Shown here piece after piece: positions 50,870 to 61,285 of a stretch of DNA of 64,000 nt. This stretch comes from Mastigias papua. Lineage: Eukaryota > Cnidaria > Scyphozoa > Rhizostomeae > Mastigiidae. The DNA is taken from the NCBI GenBank assembly GCA_964019165.1, contig OZ025281.1, positions 3,665,240-3,729,239 on the forward strand, given 5' to 3'. How positions within the stretch are numbered: position 1 is the stretch's first letter; each line of letters starts with the position of its first letter. Below the pieces are notes generated by a model that saw only the letters and a list, made by a program, of their open reading frames with translations, had not been told where the DNA came from and did no database searches. The position numbers and the translations under genes are program-made.

Positions 50870-51180
50870 ATAAAAGGATTTGTTTTTGAGATTGTGTACC
50901 CGTTTTGTTATTTTTTATTTTGTTTTGATTGTAGGTATATTTGGTTACGAAGCGAGCCACAGAAATATACACTCCAAAACTAATACCATCATATCGCCTA
51001 TTTTGTTAGTTTATCAGATTCAAAAGAAAATCAAATTGTACTCAAAAAGAACAGGGACAACGTACCATCTTGCGATTGATGATAGAAGCTTGTCATGCCT
51101 TCTATGAAAGTGGAATTTCCCCCGAAGTGAGGAGTAGATGTGGCTTTAAGAGAAGTGACTAGCCTCTTTTTTCCACGTAG

Positions 51181-51550
51181 GCCATGGAAGTTAACTACAG
51201 TGATATGGAAGCTGCGAACAATGAAGGATGAAACAGACACGAGGATAAAGATGAAATTATTTGCTGTTACATTTTTAGCCAAACTTAAGGCGCTCCTCTT
51301 ATTGTCGTCAATAACGACAGGTATCATTATAATCTTCTTCATGGAGCACGGCCTTAGCTACCAGGGTTACTTACCGATACGACTGGTGCTAAAATCGCGT
51401 CAAAGCAACATGTACGGTGATTACTTTGCGTATGAAACAAGCAAACGCGATGCGAGCATCCTGATTATCGTACTGTCAGCAACAGTAAAGTATGAAAGAC
51501 GAGAAGGTATACGAAAAACGTGGTGGAAGGACTGCCAGAAGTATGACCAG
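51181..51550 (+). CDS. GT31 glycosyltransferase-like, coding exon 1 (residues 1-110)
   Basis: This is the first coding exon of a Golgi-type galactosyltransferase of CAZy family GT31 (Galactosyl_T). The exon probably starts at 51,181 after the acceptor CTTTTTTCCACGTAG; the homologous acceptor is present in the paralogue near 63,890. I choose ATG 51,221 because the frame upstream has no other Met and the paralogue keeps the same start. Residues about 14-41 form a membrane anchor (LLLLSSITTGIIIIFF), giving type II topology. Residues about 79-101 match the family's opening motif: ASILIIVLSATVKYERREGI followed by RKTWW. The exon ends in CAG/GTAACT at 51,550, a strong phase 0 donor. If the intron were kept, the frame would run 57 codons into a LINE tail. 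Joined to exon 2 it gives 362 residues, normal for GT31. Confidence 0.85.
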
Positions 51551-51574
51551 GTAACTAACTGTCTTACTTCTTAT

Positions 51575-51851
51575 TCATATGGAAATGATAGTATAGTTTT
51601 TCAAGGCAGCATCTTATGGAATTACCTTCCAAATGAAATTAAAAGCCAAACCTCCGTCTGCTCTTTTAAGAAACGTATAAAAAATTGGAGTGGAGTGGAC
51701 TGCAATTGTACAATCTGTAAATAGTGAAGCTGTTATATACATCGTGTACATTTTTGTTTTAAATATAATTTAGAGTATGTAAATAGTTGGTGTTAATAAG
51801 TTTCTTTAAAAGCTATGTAAAAACAAAAACTTTAAATAATTTCATATTATA

Positions 51852-51900
<49 letters not shown>
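51575..51900 (+). mobile_element. 3' end of a non-LTR retrotransposon with ATT tail
   Basis: The open frame after the donor encodes IVFQGSILWNYLPNEIKSQT then CSFKKRIKNW and DCNCTICK before a stop. This is the widely shared C-terminus of CR1/L2/jockey-type LINE reverse transcriptases (xWNxLPxxIKxxxSxxxFKxxLK). About 130 bases of 3' UTR lead into an (ATT)n tail at 51,852-51,900, the usual end of such elements. The copy starts within about 25 bases of the splice donor. Confidence 0.75.
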
Positions 51901-51901
<1 letters not shown>

Positions 51902-51905
51902 TATA
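51852..51905. repeat. (ATT)n microsatellite
   Basis: About sixteen uninterrupted ATT triplets are followed by TATATTATATAATAT. It probably represents the tail of the adjoining LINE fragment. Confidence 0.97.
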
Positions 51906-52856
51906 TTATATAATATCACTTTGCTCATGTATCCAGAGATGTAGAATCTATGTCAAAGGCGGAGGAGCAAAGGCGGTGAAGGGCTCTCATCCCGTGCACT
52001 AAATTTTCAGAGCTACACCCAATCATACCGAAAATACATGGCTATGATAAGATACTTATTACAAACACAGAGTGCGAAAAAGCGGGAACATTCTTTTAGC
52101 ATACTGAAAGCTTTTTTCGTCCGACACTCGTCAGAGTATGAAACGTCGGATAACGACCGAAAGGTGAACCGAAATATATAGCGTTTCTCTGAAAATATCA
52201 GGGAAAATCAGGGAATTGTTCCCTTGGTAGTGGCAACCCTGATAACGTATATATGAAGGCTCCTTCCTAGGGGATAATGAACGTACGGAATGGGTAGCGT
52301 CTCGAGCAATACTTGCTTAAAATCACAGTCACTGCTAGATAGAATAGGAATTTGTGACAAAAATAATAGACTATACAGTTTTGCCAATATTTATTAGTAC
52401 AGAGGTAGGCAGATGCGTACCAATGTATGGGGTGTGGGAAGTGTCATTCCGAAGCTTTTGCAAGGGGTTTCGGTAATTCTTTCGCCTGTTGGTAAACGTT
52501 GTCATAAAGATCATGGTTTGTCCGTAACTATGTACCCTTGTTCAAACATGCCGGCAAATTTCTCTTACTACACACCTTACTCAAAAGTCATGCGGCGCGC
52601 CATTGCATGCAGCACTAAGCATCCTTTATGCTACACAAGTCGCTTTTATCTAAAGATAAAGTGTAGTGGCGTATTTTTTAACAGAATAAGCGTTTTTATC
52701 TTTGTTTATTTTGATGTCAACTGTACACTTTTTATTGAGCAAGTTTTTGATTTTGAAAATATTGTAAAGTAGCCCTATTTTAGCTCTAATTTGGCTATTA
52801 TTCCTTCGTAGTGGAGCTTGCGTTAAATACAGTAATGATGATGATTATTATTATTA

Positions 52857-53219
52857 TTGTTATTAGTAACTACGTTTTTTTTCCATATCTCTAAAACTCT
52901 GTCTTTATTAAAAGATAGCTCGATGTGCGTGGATCTTCCTTTTCCTTTTCCATCTCCATCTTTGATTACAGGCAATTCTCTCAGACCAGATCTTGTCTTC
53001 GTGCTAAATAGTACAACTGTGTATCTGCCAGAGTTATCTGTTGGCTTTGAGTCAAATATAGAGATCAATAGTGAACGCAAATCCGATAAGTATGGCCCCC
53101 TTATTTTGGCCCTCCAGGAAAAGTATTATGAAGTTAATTTATTAATATCTCTATTGAGTGCTCGTGGTATATTTGGTAGATCCTGTGATTCTTCTGTACC
53201 ATCGGTTTGCTTTTTCTAA
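52857..53219 (+). pseudogene. Retrotransposon C-terminal fragment, copy A (PD..E.K-like domain)
   Basis: The frame reads ISKTLSLLKDSSMCVDLPF, PSPSLITGNSLRPDLVFVLN, TTVYLPELSVGFESNIEINS, ERKSDKYGPLILALQEKYYE and ends SARGIFGRSCDSS. RPDLV...LPELSVGFESN...ERKSDKY is the pattern of a PD-(D/E)XK-like domain found at the C-terminus of reverse-transcriptase proteins common in cnidarian and other invertebrate genomes. The fragment is truncated on both sides and ends at TAA. It lies in the GT31 intron on the same strand. Confidence 0.7.
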
Positions 53220-53229
53220 ATTATCGTGG

Positions 53230-54315
53230 CATTTTTCTATTGTTGATATTAGTAAGACGTGGGTTGTTGAAAATATTGATAACCTTGTATCTAGGTACAT
53301 TCGCCAGTAGCTTGAGCTGCCGATTAGTGCAACCCTCAGTTAACTTCTGCTACTTATATCTGAGTATGGATTAGGTCTTATTGTACCATCAACTAAATTT
53401 TACGCTGTACCAGTTAGTTATTAGAAATGCTCTGAAGTCATCTAATTCTGCTAGAAACCTTCTTTGGGCAAGAACCAGTGCGGGTTGAATAACCAGTGCT
53501 GGTTGCAATATTCAATACAGATCAATATCGTGACACAATATAATTGACAGGCGCTATACAAACTAACAGCGAAGCTCGCATTCGTCATGAACTCAAATCT
53601 CGAAGTTTCATCATCTCGCTTATGCTGCTTTGTGCTAGTACTAAGACTAGAAACCGCGTTTCGAAAGTACAGAAAATAGTCCCAAAAACATTTTCAACTT
53701 TGCAATCAAGTTCCTTAGCAACACTCTTGCTACAAAGAAGAATCTCTGCAAGTGGTCGCTCTCTTCCTCATCTGCATGCTCTGTTTGCATCCAATCTGAA
53801 AGTCTTCAGCACATTATGTCTAGTTGTAAGTCCTACCTAGAAGATGGCAGGTATACGTAGCGTCATAGCTCCGTTCTTTTGTATATCTCTAAAACTATGA
53901 CGTTGTTAAAGGATAGTTCGTTATATGGAGATCTTCATTCTTGTCCATCTCCATCTTTGATTACTGGTGATTCTCTCAAGCCAGACCTTGTAATAGCTCT
54001 TAACAATACCACTTTGCACGTGCTTGAGTTAACTTTTGGGTAAGAGTCAAATATTAAGATAAATAGTGACCGTAAAACTGATGGGTATCGGTCTTGTATT
54101 AAACCTACAGGCTAAGTATTCTGAGGTTAATTTTCTCAATCTCTCAATGAGCGCGCTCGGTATATATGGAAGTTCCTAAGATATCTTTCTTTCAGTGCTT
54201 AATGATCTATATTTCGATAGTTCCCATCAGCAACAGATCATTATAAAAGCATCAATTATTGCAGTAAGATGCAGTTACTATATTTATTGCAGACGCCACA
54301 AACCGTGGTTAGTCC
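53230..54315 (+). pseudogene. Retrotransposon RT C-terminal region, copy B
   Basis: Across frames one can follow the conserved C-terminal part of the same protein family. SRYIRQ-stop-LELPISATLS is the RT thumb-like RxWLxLP motif (about 53,295-53,340). FAIKFLSNTLATKKNLCKWS and a zinc-finger-like CSVCIQSESLQHIMSSC (about 53,690-53,835) come next. YLEDGRYT-stop-RHSSVL follows, then ISKTMTLLKDSS, SLKPDLVIALNNTTLHVLEL and ESNIKINSDRKTD (53,885-54,090), and finally YCRRHKPW near 54,290. Stops replace single residues at several places, so the copy is dead. It overlaps copy A's domain and aligns with it over about 300 bases. Confidence 0.75.
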
Positions 54316-55565
54316 AGGAACTCATGAACTCTGACGGTTGGTTAATTTTTAAATTCTGTCTTTATTGATGCTGCTATTAGATGTTTAGATTGTTATTAGA
54401 TGCTTAACTATAGCAGACCAGCCAATTTTATATTACCTTAGAATAGTGAGGTGCAAAGTTGTAACCTAAATATTATTTTAATATCATCAAGTTTCAAAAC
54501 AAATTATTAGCTACGTATTTATCATTATCGCGTTTGCTCCTGACATTGATATTATCTTCATTATATTTCGCTACAGAATAACCTCGCTTCTGGCTTTGTT
54601 TGTACTTGTTCATTTTGTGGCGATGAATTCAGATCACAAGGCCCTCACGGATTACGATGTATAGAAAAGTGAAAAACACTTAAAAATGAGGAAATTAGAC
54701 AAAGCTGCCCAAAAAACATGTTATTAAGAAAGTGATGGACATTGCCATCAAATACAGCTACTATATTTTTTGCCGTCGCAATAAACCTTGGACCAATCCT
54801 GACTTGCTGGACTTTTGATCTATTTCATATTTGCACTTGCTCTTTTTTCTACTACATTACTGCTTGTTTTATTCTGTTTTTGTTAGATACTGATGTTATA
54901 TTTTTAGAGTTGCAGATAGCCAATTGTACGCTACCTTGAAGAGAGGTGTAGGTGTATGATTGTAAAGTAGTGCAAAATATTGAATTAAATGAAGTTTGAA
55001 AAAAAATTATTATTATTATTTTTATATTATTTTTATTATTATATTTTATATATTATTTATATATTATTTTTTTATTAATTATTTGTACAAGAAATAGTAG
55101 TAGAGCAGTAGTTGTTGTACTTGTTTCTTTTTGCACTGTTTTGTTAACGTAGAAACGGCAAATACCCAATTGTACACTACCTAGAATTAGAGAGGTGTAT
55201 CATTGTACAGTAGGAGATATTCAATTACATGATGTTTAAAAAATATTATTGTTTGTATTGTTCTATTTATTATATATTTTGCCGCAGAAGCAAAGACTGG
55301 ACTGATCAAGATTTAATAGACTTTTAATCGTGCCTCTTTTGTTCCTGATATTATTGTTTTGCTATTATTGTTTTGCTATTTTTTGTCCTTTTTTCTCTTT
55401 GTGTTATTTTCTTCTTTGTCTTTTGTTTGTTTGTGTTTTTGTTTTTATCGTTTTCTTTTTCTCTTTTAATCACTGTTGTGTCTACCAATGCTATGCAGCA
55501 AATTTTACACTGCTTTTTAGCATAGACATGTATAATTGTAGTATAATTGTTATAGTCAAATGAGA
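54275..55565 (+). repeat. Three staggered copies of a retroelement 3' end
   Basis: The coding phrase YCRRHKPW or FCRRNKPWTNPDLLDF or FCRRSKDWTDQDLIDF occurs at about 54,284, 54,765 and 55,274. Each is followed by a similar UTR with CCAATTGTAC(G/A)CTACCT, GAGAGGTGTA and ATATTGAATTAAATGA-like phrases (a weaker version after the first). Spacing is about 480 and 510 bases. AT microsatellite tails (TTATTATTATTATT, 55,005-55,085) follow the second copy. These look like successive 5'-truncated insertions of one non-LTR element or a tandem duplication of its tail. A zinc-binding-like CTCSFCGDEF...HGLRC at about 54,595-54,650 is another RT-protein scrap. Confidence 0.65.
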
Positions 55566-55682
55566 AGTTTACAACAACAAAAAGAATTGCGATAATGATG
55601 ATGATGAGTATGATCATGATGGCGATTGTGTTGATACTGATGCTGATGCTGATGCTGATTATGAATTTGTTCTGTCTTCTAG

Positions 55683-56441
55683 GTGGTTTGCAAGTTTATG
55701 AAAGATGCGCTGAATGAGACAGAAAACAACTATCGAATATTACAAGAAATGAACAGAAACAAAGATATAATCATATCACCAATAAAAAAAGGCATGCTCT
55801 TCGGGCATCGAATTTTGTTTGCAATGCAATGGTCTTTACATCATTACAACTTTGACTACCTAATGCGGATAGATGACGACGTGTTCCTTTGCATTGAACA
55901 TGTATTACACAGGTATAGGCTGATTCCGCGAGCAAATTTTATGTCCGGAGTGCTGCATTGTGCAGAGGAGGGTATGGTCTATATTGATGAAGGAATCGTG
56001 ACATTTTCTCAAGATATTGTGCGTTTATTCTTATCGCAAGATCCCGATTACTTGTACTGTCACACATATGGGGATCAAACATATTCCACTTGGATCAATG
56101 ATCTAAATTTGAATGCCTCGGAGTTGTACCATATTGAAACGCAAATACACCACCATCCCCCGGCATCCCGTGTTCCTAAGTTAAGACGCCTTAGAAGGTT
56201 GTGCAGTCGTTTTATAGCTATTCACGGAGTTTATAGTAGAGATATGAAAAGATTCTGGAATCGCCGAGGAAGAGGCTCTTTCCCCAGTAGCACTGGATTA
56301 GCTAAAGTAAACGAACTATGCCCGTACGTACCGACATACAACTGGACAAAATTTCCAGGAATATATGCATTTCAACCAAAATTATGTAATGATCCAGAGG
56401 CCTGGACGGGGGTAAAGAAAGTACTATTTAGTAGAGAATAA
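55683..56441 (+). CDS. GT31 glycosyltransferase-like, coding exon 2 (residues 111-362)
   Basis: This exon holds the catalytic part of the enzyme, which would transfer a sugar (galactose or N-acetylglucosamine in known relatives) from UDP-sugar onto a glycan in the Golgi lumen. It starts after TTCTGTCTTCTAG in phase 0 (VVCKFMKDALNETEN) and ends at TAA 56,439-56,441. The family pattern is clear: KDIIISPIKKGMLFGHRILF then the DxD metal/UDP motif in LMRIDDDVFLC (DDD codons 55,872-55,880, residues 174-176), and FMSGVLHC (residues about 193-200). N-glycosylation sites appear at NET, NAS and NWT. Instead of the usual E-D-V motif near the C-terminal third it has YGDQTYSTWI, so acceptor choice may differ from the best-known beta-1,3-galactosyltransferases. 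A paralogue starts at 63,929. Specific substrate cannot be told from sequence. Confidence 0.88.
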   Translation: MVCKFMKDALNETENNYRILQEMNRNKDIIISPIKKGMLFGHRILFAMQWSLHHYNFDYLMRIDDDVFLCIEHVLHRYRLIPRANFMSGVLHCAEEGMVYIDEGIVTFSQDIVRLFLSQDPDYLYCHTYGDQTYSTWINDLNLNASELYHIETQIHHHPPASRVPKLRRLRRLCSRFIAIHGVYSRDMKRFWNRRGRGSFPSSTGLAKVNELCPYVPTYNWTKFPGIYAFQPKLCNDPEAWTGVKKVLFSRE

Positions 56442-56465
56442 GCTTTATTAGTGTTAGGAGTATTA

Positions 56466-56846
56466 AGCCCCAGCCAAACAATGCAACATTTCGTGCAGCA
56501 TTTCTTGCGTGAAGTTGAAAGGTAAATTTTAGTGGGTGGCCAAACGATGCAACATGTGAAGCGCAACATTCGTCAGCATTGCTAGAAAGAGAACTGGAAT
56601 CTAGTTGCAGACCGTGTTTCTAAGCGCATTTTTAACGTCTTTTGTATATTATGCCTGCTATTCGCAAGCGTACATTTTGCAAATGTTGCAAGACCCGGCC
56701 AAACGATGCAACAGTTTAGACTGTTTTCAAACTTGATTCATCACCATGCAGCAAGTGTTGCACGCTGCAGCATGAGGCGGCGAAACGATGCAACATCGGG
56801 TCTGCAACAACAGTTACACGATATGCTGCATCGTTTGGCCGGGGCT
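56466..56846. mobile_element. Foldback element in the GT31 3' UTR, about 380 bp
   Basis: The left end AGCCCCAGCCAAACAATGCA pairs with the right end TGCATCGTTTGGCCGGGGCT. The motif GGCCAAACGATGCAACA also occurs internally near 56,537, 56,697 and 56,779 (GGCGAAACG), so the element has internal repeats as well as inverted ends. It starts 25 bases after the stop codon of the GT31 gene. There is no coding capacity; the short frames here are incidental. Confidence 0.82.
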
Positions 56847-57289
56847 TTTGGATTCTTTCGGGCAATTTTGTTGGGTAGTCGCATTATGGTTGTTTAATCT
56901 TGGATGATTTCATTGATGTTGCTCATACACTTTGACATTGTCTACCAGCGTGTTATGAAATTCGTAGAAGATGAAGGAATTAAGTATTGTAATAGTTTTT
57001 GTCTCTGCTTTCGACTTAAATGCTAATTTTCATGGGTTAGCAAAGCCTTTCATCAAAGATCGCGCCCTTTCCTCAGACGTCTAAGCTTCACACAGCTATG
57101 GTTGTCCATGATTGCCACTGTTTTCACTCTCGGGTTTTGTTGTTCTGTTTCGTTTATAATTTATTTTTGGTTTTGATTGTACGCCTTGTTTGTTATGCGT
57201 TCAGTTTCTTTTAGGTTTGTATTACATCATTCAGCTAAATATTGAAAAAAGATATTTTTACTGTTACAATGAATGCAGAATTGAAATGA

Positions 57290-57295
57290 AATAAA
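57290..57295 (+). terminator. Candidate polyadenylation signal AATAAA
   Basis: AATAAA lies about 850 bases after the GT31 stop codon, following AT-rich sequence, and is followed by a T-rich stretch (TTGTTATTTTCTTTATGTTT). It is the first good candidate for the end of the transcript if the 3' UTR includes the foldback element. Assignment is by position only. Confidence 0.35.
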
Positions 57296-57740
57296 TTCAT
57301 GCACATGGTCCATCATTGTTATTTTCTTTATGTTTATACTTGGTTACGATCATTGTCTTGTCGTTTGCGTGTACTTTGACAACACTTGATTGAGAAACTT
57401 TCGAAGGTTGTTTCTTTCGAGCAGAAGCTCATAAAACTTTGCTAAAGAACGTTCTTATCGGGCCGAAGCCCAAGAAAATTAGTACAAGAGGATTATTGTG
57501 CCGATGCACATTGATTAATTGACTGTTCCCGATGCACATCAAATATGTTCATATTATGATGAATGAATAGAACTTACAGTTTGTTTGCTTGATCGACAGC
57601 GTGAACGTTCACACAAAGAAGTGTGAAATTTTGATATTTGGATGAAAGACAATTGGACATCGAGTTGTATATAAATATCTTCATAATAGTTTATGGTTTG
57701 AAATTTGTTGGTTGTTTGTACATAGTACCTTGTTGATTCG

Positions 57741-57997
57741 TTAGGGACCCGTCATTAATTCTTCCAGGGGAGGGGGTGGAAGACATCTGGGAGGGGGTAC
57801 CAAAATGCTGCACACTCAGAGGGTGGGGGATGAAAAATAAAGAGCATTTCAAGAGAAGGACTGTAGAGTTTCTTCTGAAGTCCTGGAGTGGGGATCAAAA
57901 TATCTACATAAATCTGAGAGGGGGGACGAAAATTCCATCAAATATATGAGAATGTCTTCCACCCCCTCCCCACATGTACTTGATGACCCGTCCCTTA
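57741..57997. mobile_element. MITE with TTA flanks, about 250 bp
   Basis: The left end GGGACCCGTCATTAATTCTT with GGGGAGGGGGTGGAAGACAT is mirrored by the right end ATGTCTTCCACCCCCTCCCC with TGATGACCCGTCCC. TTA flanks both sides (57,741-57,743 and 57,995-57,997), consistent with a 3-bp TWA target duplication as made by PIF/Harbinger elements. Overlapping minus-strand frames inside are not genes. Confidence 0.83.
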
Positions 57998-57999
57998 CT

Positions 58000-58841
58000 C
58001 TGCAAGTTAGAAGAATATGCGATTGGTATTGAATCAGATACAAGGTATGGAAATTTTCGCAGGAATATTCCACATTTTTCAGGCCTATTCTCCATGATCA
58101 CAACAGAATGCTGAAGAGAAAACAGTGTGAGAACATCTAGGCAAAGATATCAAAAGGGAAAGAGGAAAGGAAGATACTCAAAAAGAAGGTTACTTTATTG
58201 CTGTACAACTGTTGTCAGTAGAATTGGAAGGACAATTGCATTGAACCGGCCTATCTCGTATCCAGATGTGGCGATTAAAACAACGTGTTAAGAATAAGAT
58301 CTAGGTGAAGAGGTATACTAAGGCAACCAACAAAGTAGTGTAGTACTACCGACAGCCAATTCATAAAAAGAGGCCTTGTAAAGTCTTGCATGATATGGGG
58401 ATCGAACAATGCATTAGTACGTTACATTAGGTGTATGGGAATGCATCATATCGGGTATTAGATTAGAATATCCAAACAAAATTTGTATTTTTACGTGTCA
58501 AGAACTGGGATGATATCCCTGACAGCATACGAGAACAGGTATCAATTGCTTATTGCAGGAAAGGTTTCAGAAAGAATATCTCTAAGCTACAGGACCCATA
58601 CACGATCCCTTGGTAGAGCAGCACGTTAAAGTTGTTTTATTAATTCGTATTTCCTTTTTTCTATGTAGTGATTGTCAAAGAAAGCATATCAAAATATATT
58701 TATTTTCTATCTGCTGAAATATGTAGTGTTTAAACATACTGATGAAATGAAGGAATATTACTTGGCATCAGGAGTGAGCTGCAAGACAATTCATATGAAG
58801 CGAAAATGCGGCGATCTCATTCTTGAGGAGTTATGCAAAAT
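58000..58841. other. No gene recognised
   Basis: A frame at 58,672-58,914 (+) ends inside the left arm of the following palindrome and starts with no ATG. Nothing identifiable was found on either strand. Confidence 0.45.
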
Positions 58842-59205
58842 TGAAACATCAATTTCATTGAGACGTGAATCATTGGCCCCAGACCTTTCTGCAATTTGCC
58901 GCTTTTGTAATTGACCTGGAGATGAGTTTCAAGCCCTGTTTACACAAAATCGGGTTGGCTCCAACCCAGCGAATAAGGTCAGCCCTTCTTCAGTCTAATC
59001 TGTTGACCATTTAACAGGCTACTGCGTCCTGGTATATGGTCAGCAGATTAGACTGGAGAAGGACTGATCTTATTCGCTGGGTTGGAGCCAACCCGATTTT
59101 GTGTAAACAGGGCTTGAATCTCATCGTCAGGTCAATTACAAAAAGCGGCAAAGTGCAGAAAGGTCTCGGGTCAATGATTCACGTCTCAATGAAATTGATG
59201 TTTTA
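58842..59205. mobile_element. Large palindrome (foldback element), about 365 bp
   Basis: Arms of about 168 bases are reverse complements of each other around a 25-base centre (59,011-59,035). For example AAACATCAATTTCATTGAGA pairs with TCTCAATGAAATTGATGTTT, and GCCCTGTTTACACAAAATCG with CGATTTTGTGTAAACAGGGC. The inner part (CAAGCCCTGTTTACAC to GTGTAAACAGGGCTTG) looks like a complete MITE of about 190 bp, but the homology extends about 90 bases beyond it on both sides. So either the element is larger or a flank was copied along with it. Confidence 0.85.
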
Positions 59206-61285
59206 ATGTTTCAACCGATGTCAATCCACCTAAGTGGGTAACCCTTTTCAACAGTAGGGTGAACAGTTGAGGTAGGATGAGATTTCGCAGAGTTCTTCTA
59301 TATAAATGCGGGTTAGTTCACTATCAAAGTAGCCAATTAGTGATGAGTGACATAAAAAATTTTGTGCCTTGGTCCTAAGCCTTGCAGTTTACGAACAACA
59401 GCGTGCTGACTGGGCTGGGTCAAGAAGCTATAATGCGTTCGTGTACCATGTCTGCAGGAGCAAGGCTTGACTCTTGTCATTAGGGGAGAGGGGCATGAAG
59501 TATAGATGCCCAATGAAAGGACATTGCCTGCTAGATGACAGGGTACGTTGTCCACGGAGAAAACGAGAATTGAGCTAAACAGATCGGGACAAAACTATGA
59601 AACACGCATTTCTACTCATTTTCCATAAACTTCATAATATTTTGACGCAAAAAGCATCAATGAAAGAGCGACGTAAATAAAATGTCAAAGAAGTGCCCGA
59701 TATATGTAAGTGCAGTCACAAATATTGCAAGAAAAATCCACTTGTCTGATAATTTGAGAGCTAATACACCCTTCATTTACCCCCAACTAGTGTTGCCCCC
59801 GCATGCTTTAGAGAGATCTTGAATCAGAGAATAATTGGGAATGGCATGGTTGAGCCTGCATCGCAATGAGAGAGTAAGAAGGCTAAATAAAAAGGTGAAG
59901 AAGCCTTATAACACTGGAAAAGACTTCCAAGAACTGAAAAGTCTCTAAGAACTTCAAAGACAACTAAAAATTTAAAAATCTGCTTGAACGGTAAAAAGTG
60001 TTAACTTCGCTATTTTCTAGAAAGAGATAAACCCAAGTAAATGAAAGATTATCAGAAAATCATACCTTGCCCTCAATGTTAACCTTTCTTCGCTTCAAAT
60101 GGTGACAGGCACTTCCCATTAACAAGGAAAGGGCAGATTTCCAATAATCTGACGATACTCTCTTGTAGTATGTGAAAATTCATGTACGAATCCTACTTCG
60201 TTGCCAATTTTAGCTTTCTCTACTTCAATTGATGGTATTTTCATTTCAAGTGAAAAGGCACGAACAAATCTCCAACAATCCAACGATATTCTCTAGGAAA
60301 ACAATGCCTTCTTCATTCTGTTATGAATCTGTAAGCCTCCAGTTGTTACCTTGAGTTTCAAGGTTAAAATTGAATCCCTCATCACCAACTGGAACTTCCT
60401 AACCTCTCCTAGGCTAATGGCCTCATCCGTGGATTCAGTGGCAATGTACAAATATGAATAAGGACCAGACCATTTTCACCAACGATCATTCGCCAGTTCT
60501 GAATATGAATAGAGCTAGTTTAGCGTCTTCCAGGCAAGTGATTTCTTTAAAATTGTCGATTAATTAAACTATCTATAGTTTATTTGGTGTTCACATGAAC
60601 TAATTGCCATATGGTACCATGAGTTAAATGGCCTAGCCAAAATTAGTAAACAATATCACAAAAACACGTCAGCATTGAAAAAGTGCTCGAACTAAGATTG
60701 CACAGAATTGATAAACAACTTACAAAGGAAAATGTGCTGAGAATTCCCTTGGTACATGTGGCAATTGAGAAATATTTTGCATACACAATCACTCTTACAC
60801 AAATCACACAAAAACTGATCTGATTATGACATTTGTCCATACTAAAACCAGACCCGCTCTCAGAGCTCGTTGCAGAGAGATAATTGAAGTACTCAAGTGT
60901 CTAACAACATCTGCAGTGAGATTTTACTACATCATAGTGCAAGATTAGAAAGACGAAATTTTAAGAAAGTCAAGTGTTTATGAAGTAAATGTAGACAAAA
61001 TGTATAACACACTTTCAACATAAAAATTAGCAAACATAGGAACTAGAAAGCCAATAATAGAACCCACAAACATTGCGGCAAAAAGATTGATCGCAATTTT
61101 ATAAGATAGATTTTTAAAATATAGAAATTGGGATGTCTGGCACTATTTTAAACTGTAACCTCTAATACTGCATAACTAATTCATTACAAAAATCAGTGTT
61201 GTTCTTAACGTGCAGCTATACAAAAAATGTCCAGTTCTAAGAATTTTTCGTGCAACTCTGAGAATAATCGGTGTAGATTGCATTA
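59206..61285. other. No gene recognised
   Basis: A TATATAAAT at about 59,299 could be promoter-like but no gene follows it. The frames at 59,337-59,555 and 60,643-60,840 (both minus) have no recognisable domain. The sequence is AT-rich and may be the 5' intron or intergenic DNA before the second GT31 gene. Confidence 0.45.

Larger units (their letters stand above)
51551..55682 (+). other. Intron 1 of the GT31 gene, 4,132 bp
   Basis: It begins GTAACT (51,551) and ends TTCTGTCTTCTAG (55,682), in phase 0. It is filled with 5'-truncated retrotransposon pieces described separately, TA-rich microsatellites, and a GATGCT repeat near 55,590-55,660. A 119-codon frame at 52,413-52,772 shows no recognisable domain. 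A single copy of CAGGGAAAATCAGGG with GTGGCAACCCTG (52,190-52,245) looks like one end of a hAT-type element. Confidence 0.8.

Noticed and set aside
52413..52772. 119-codon ORF inside the GT31 intron
   Set aside because: No domain or repeat-element match that I can support; it may be a chance frame in AT-rich DNA.
59295..59340. TATATAAAT as a core promoter
   Set aside because: No coding sequence or conserved exon follows it within a sensible distance.
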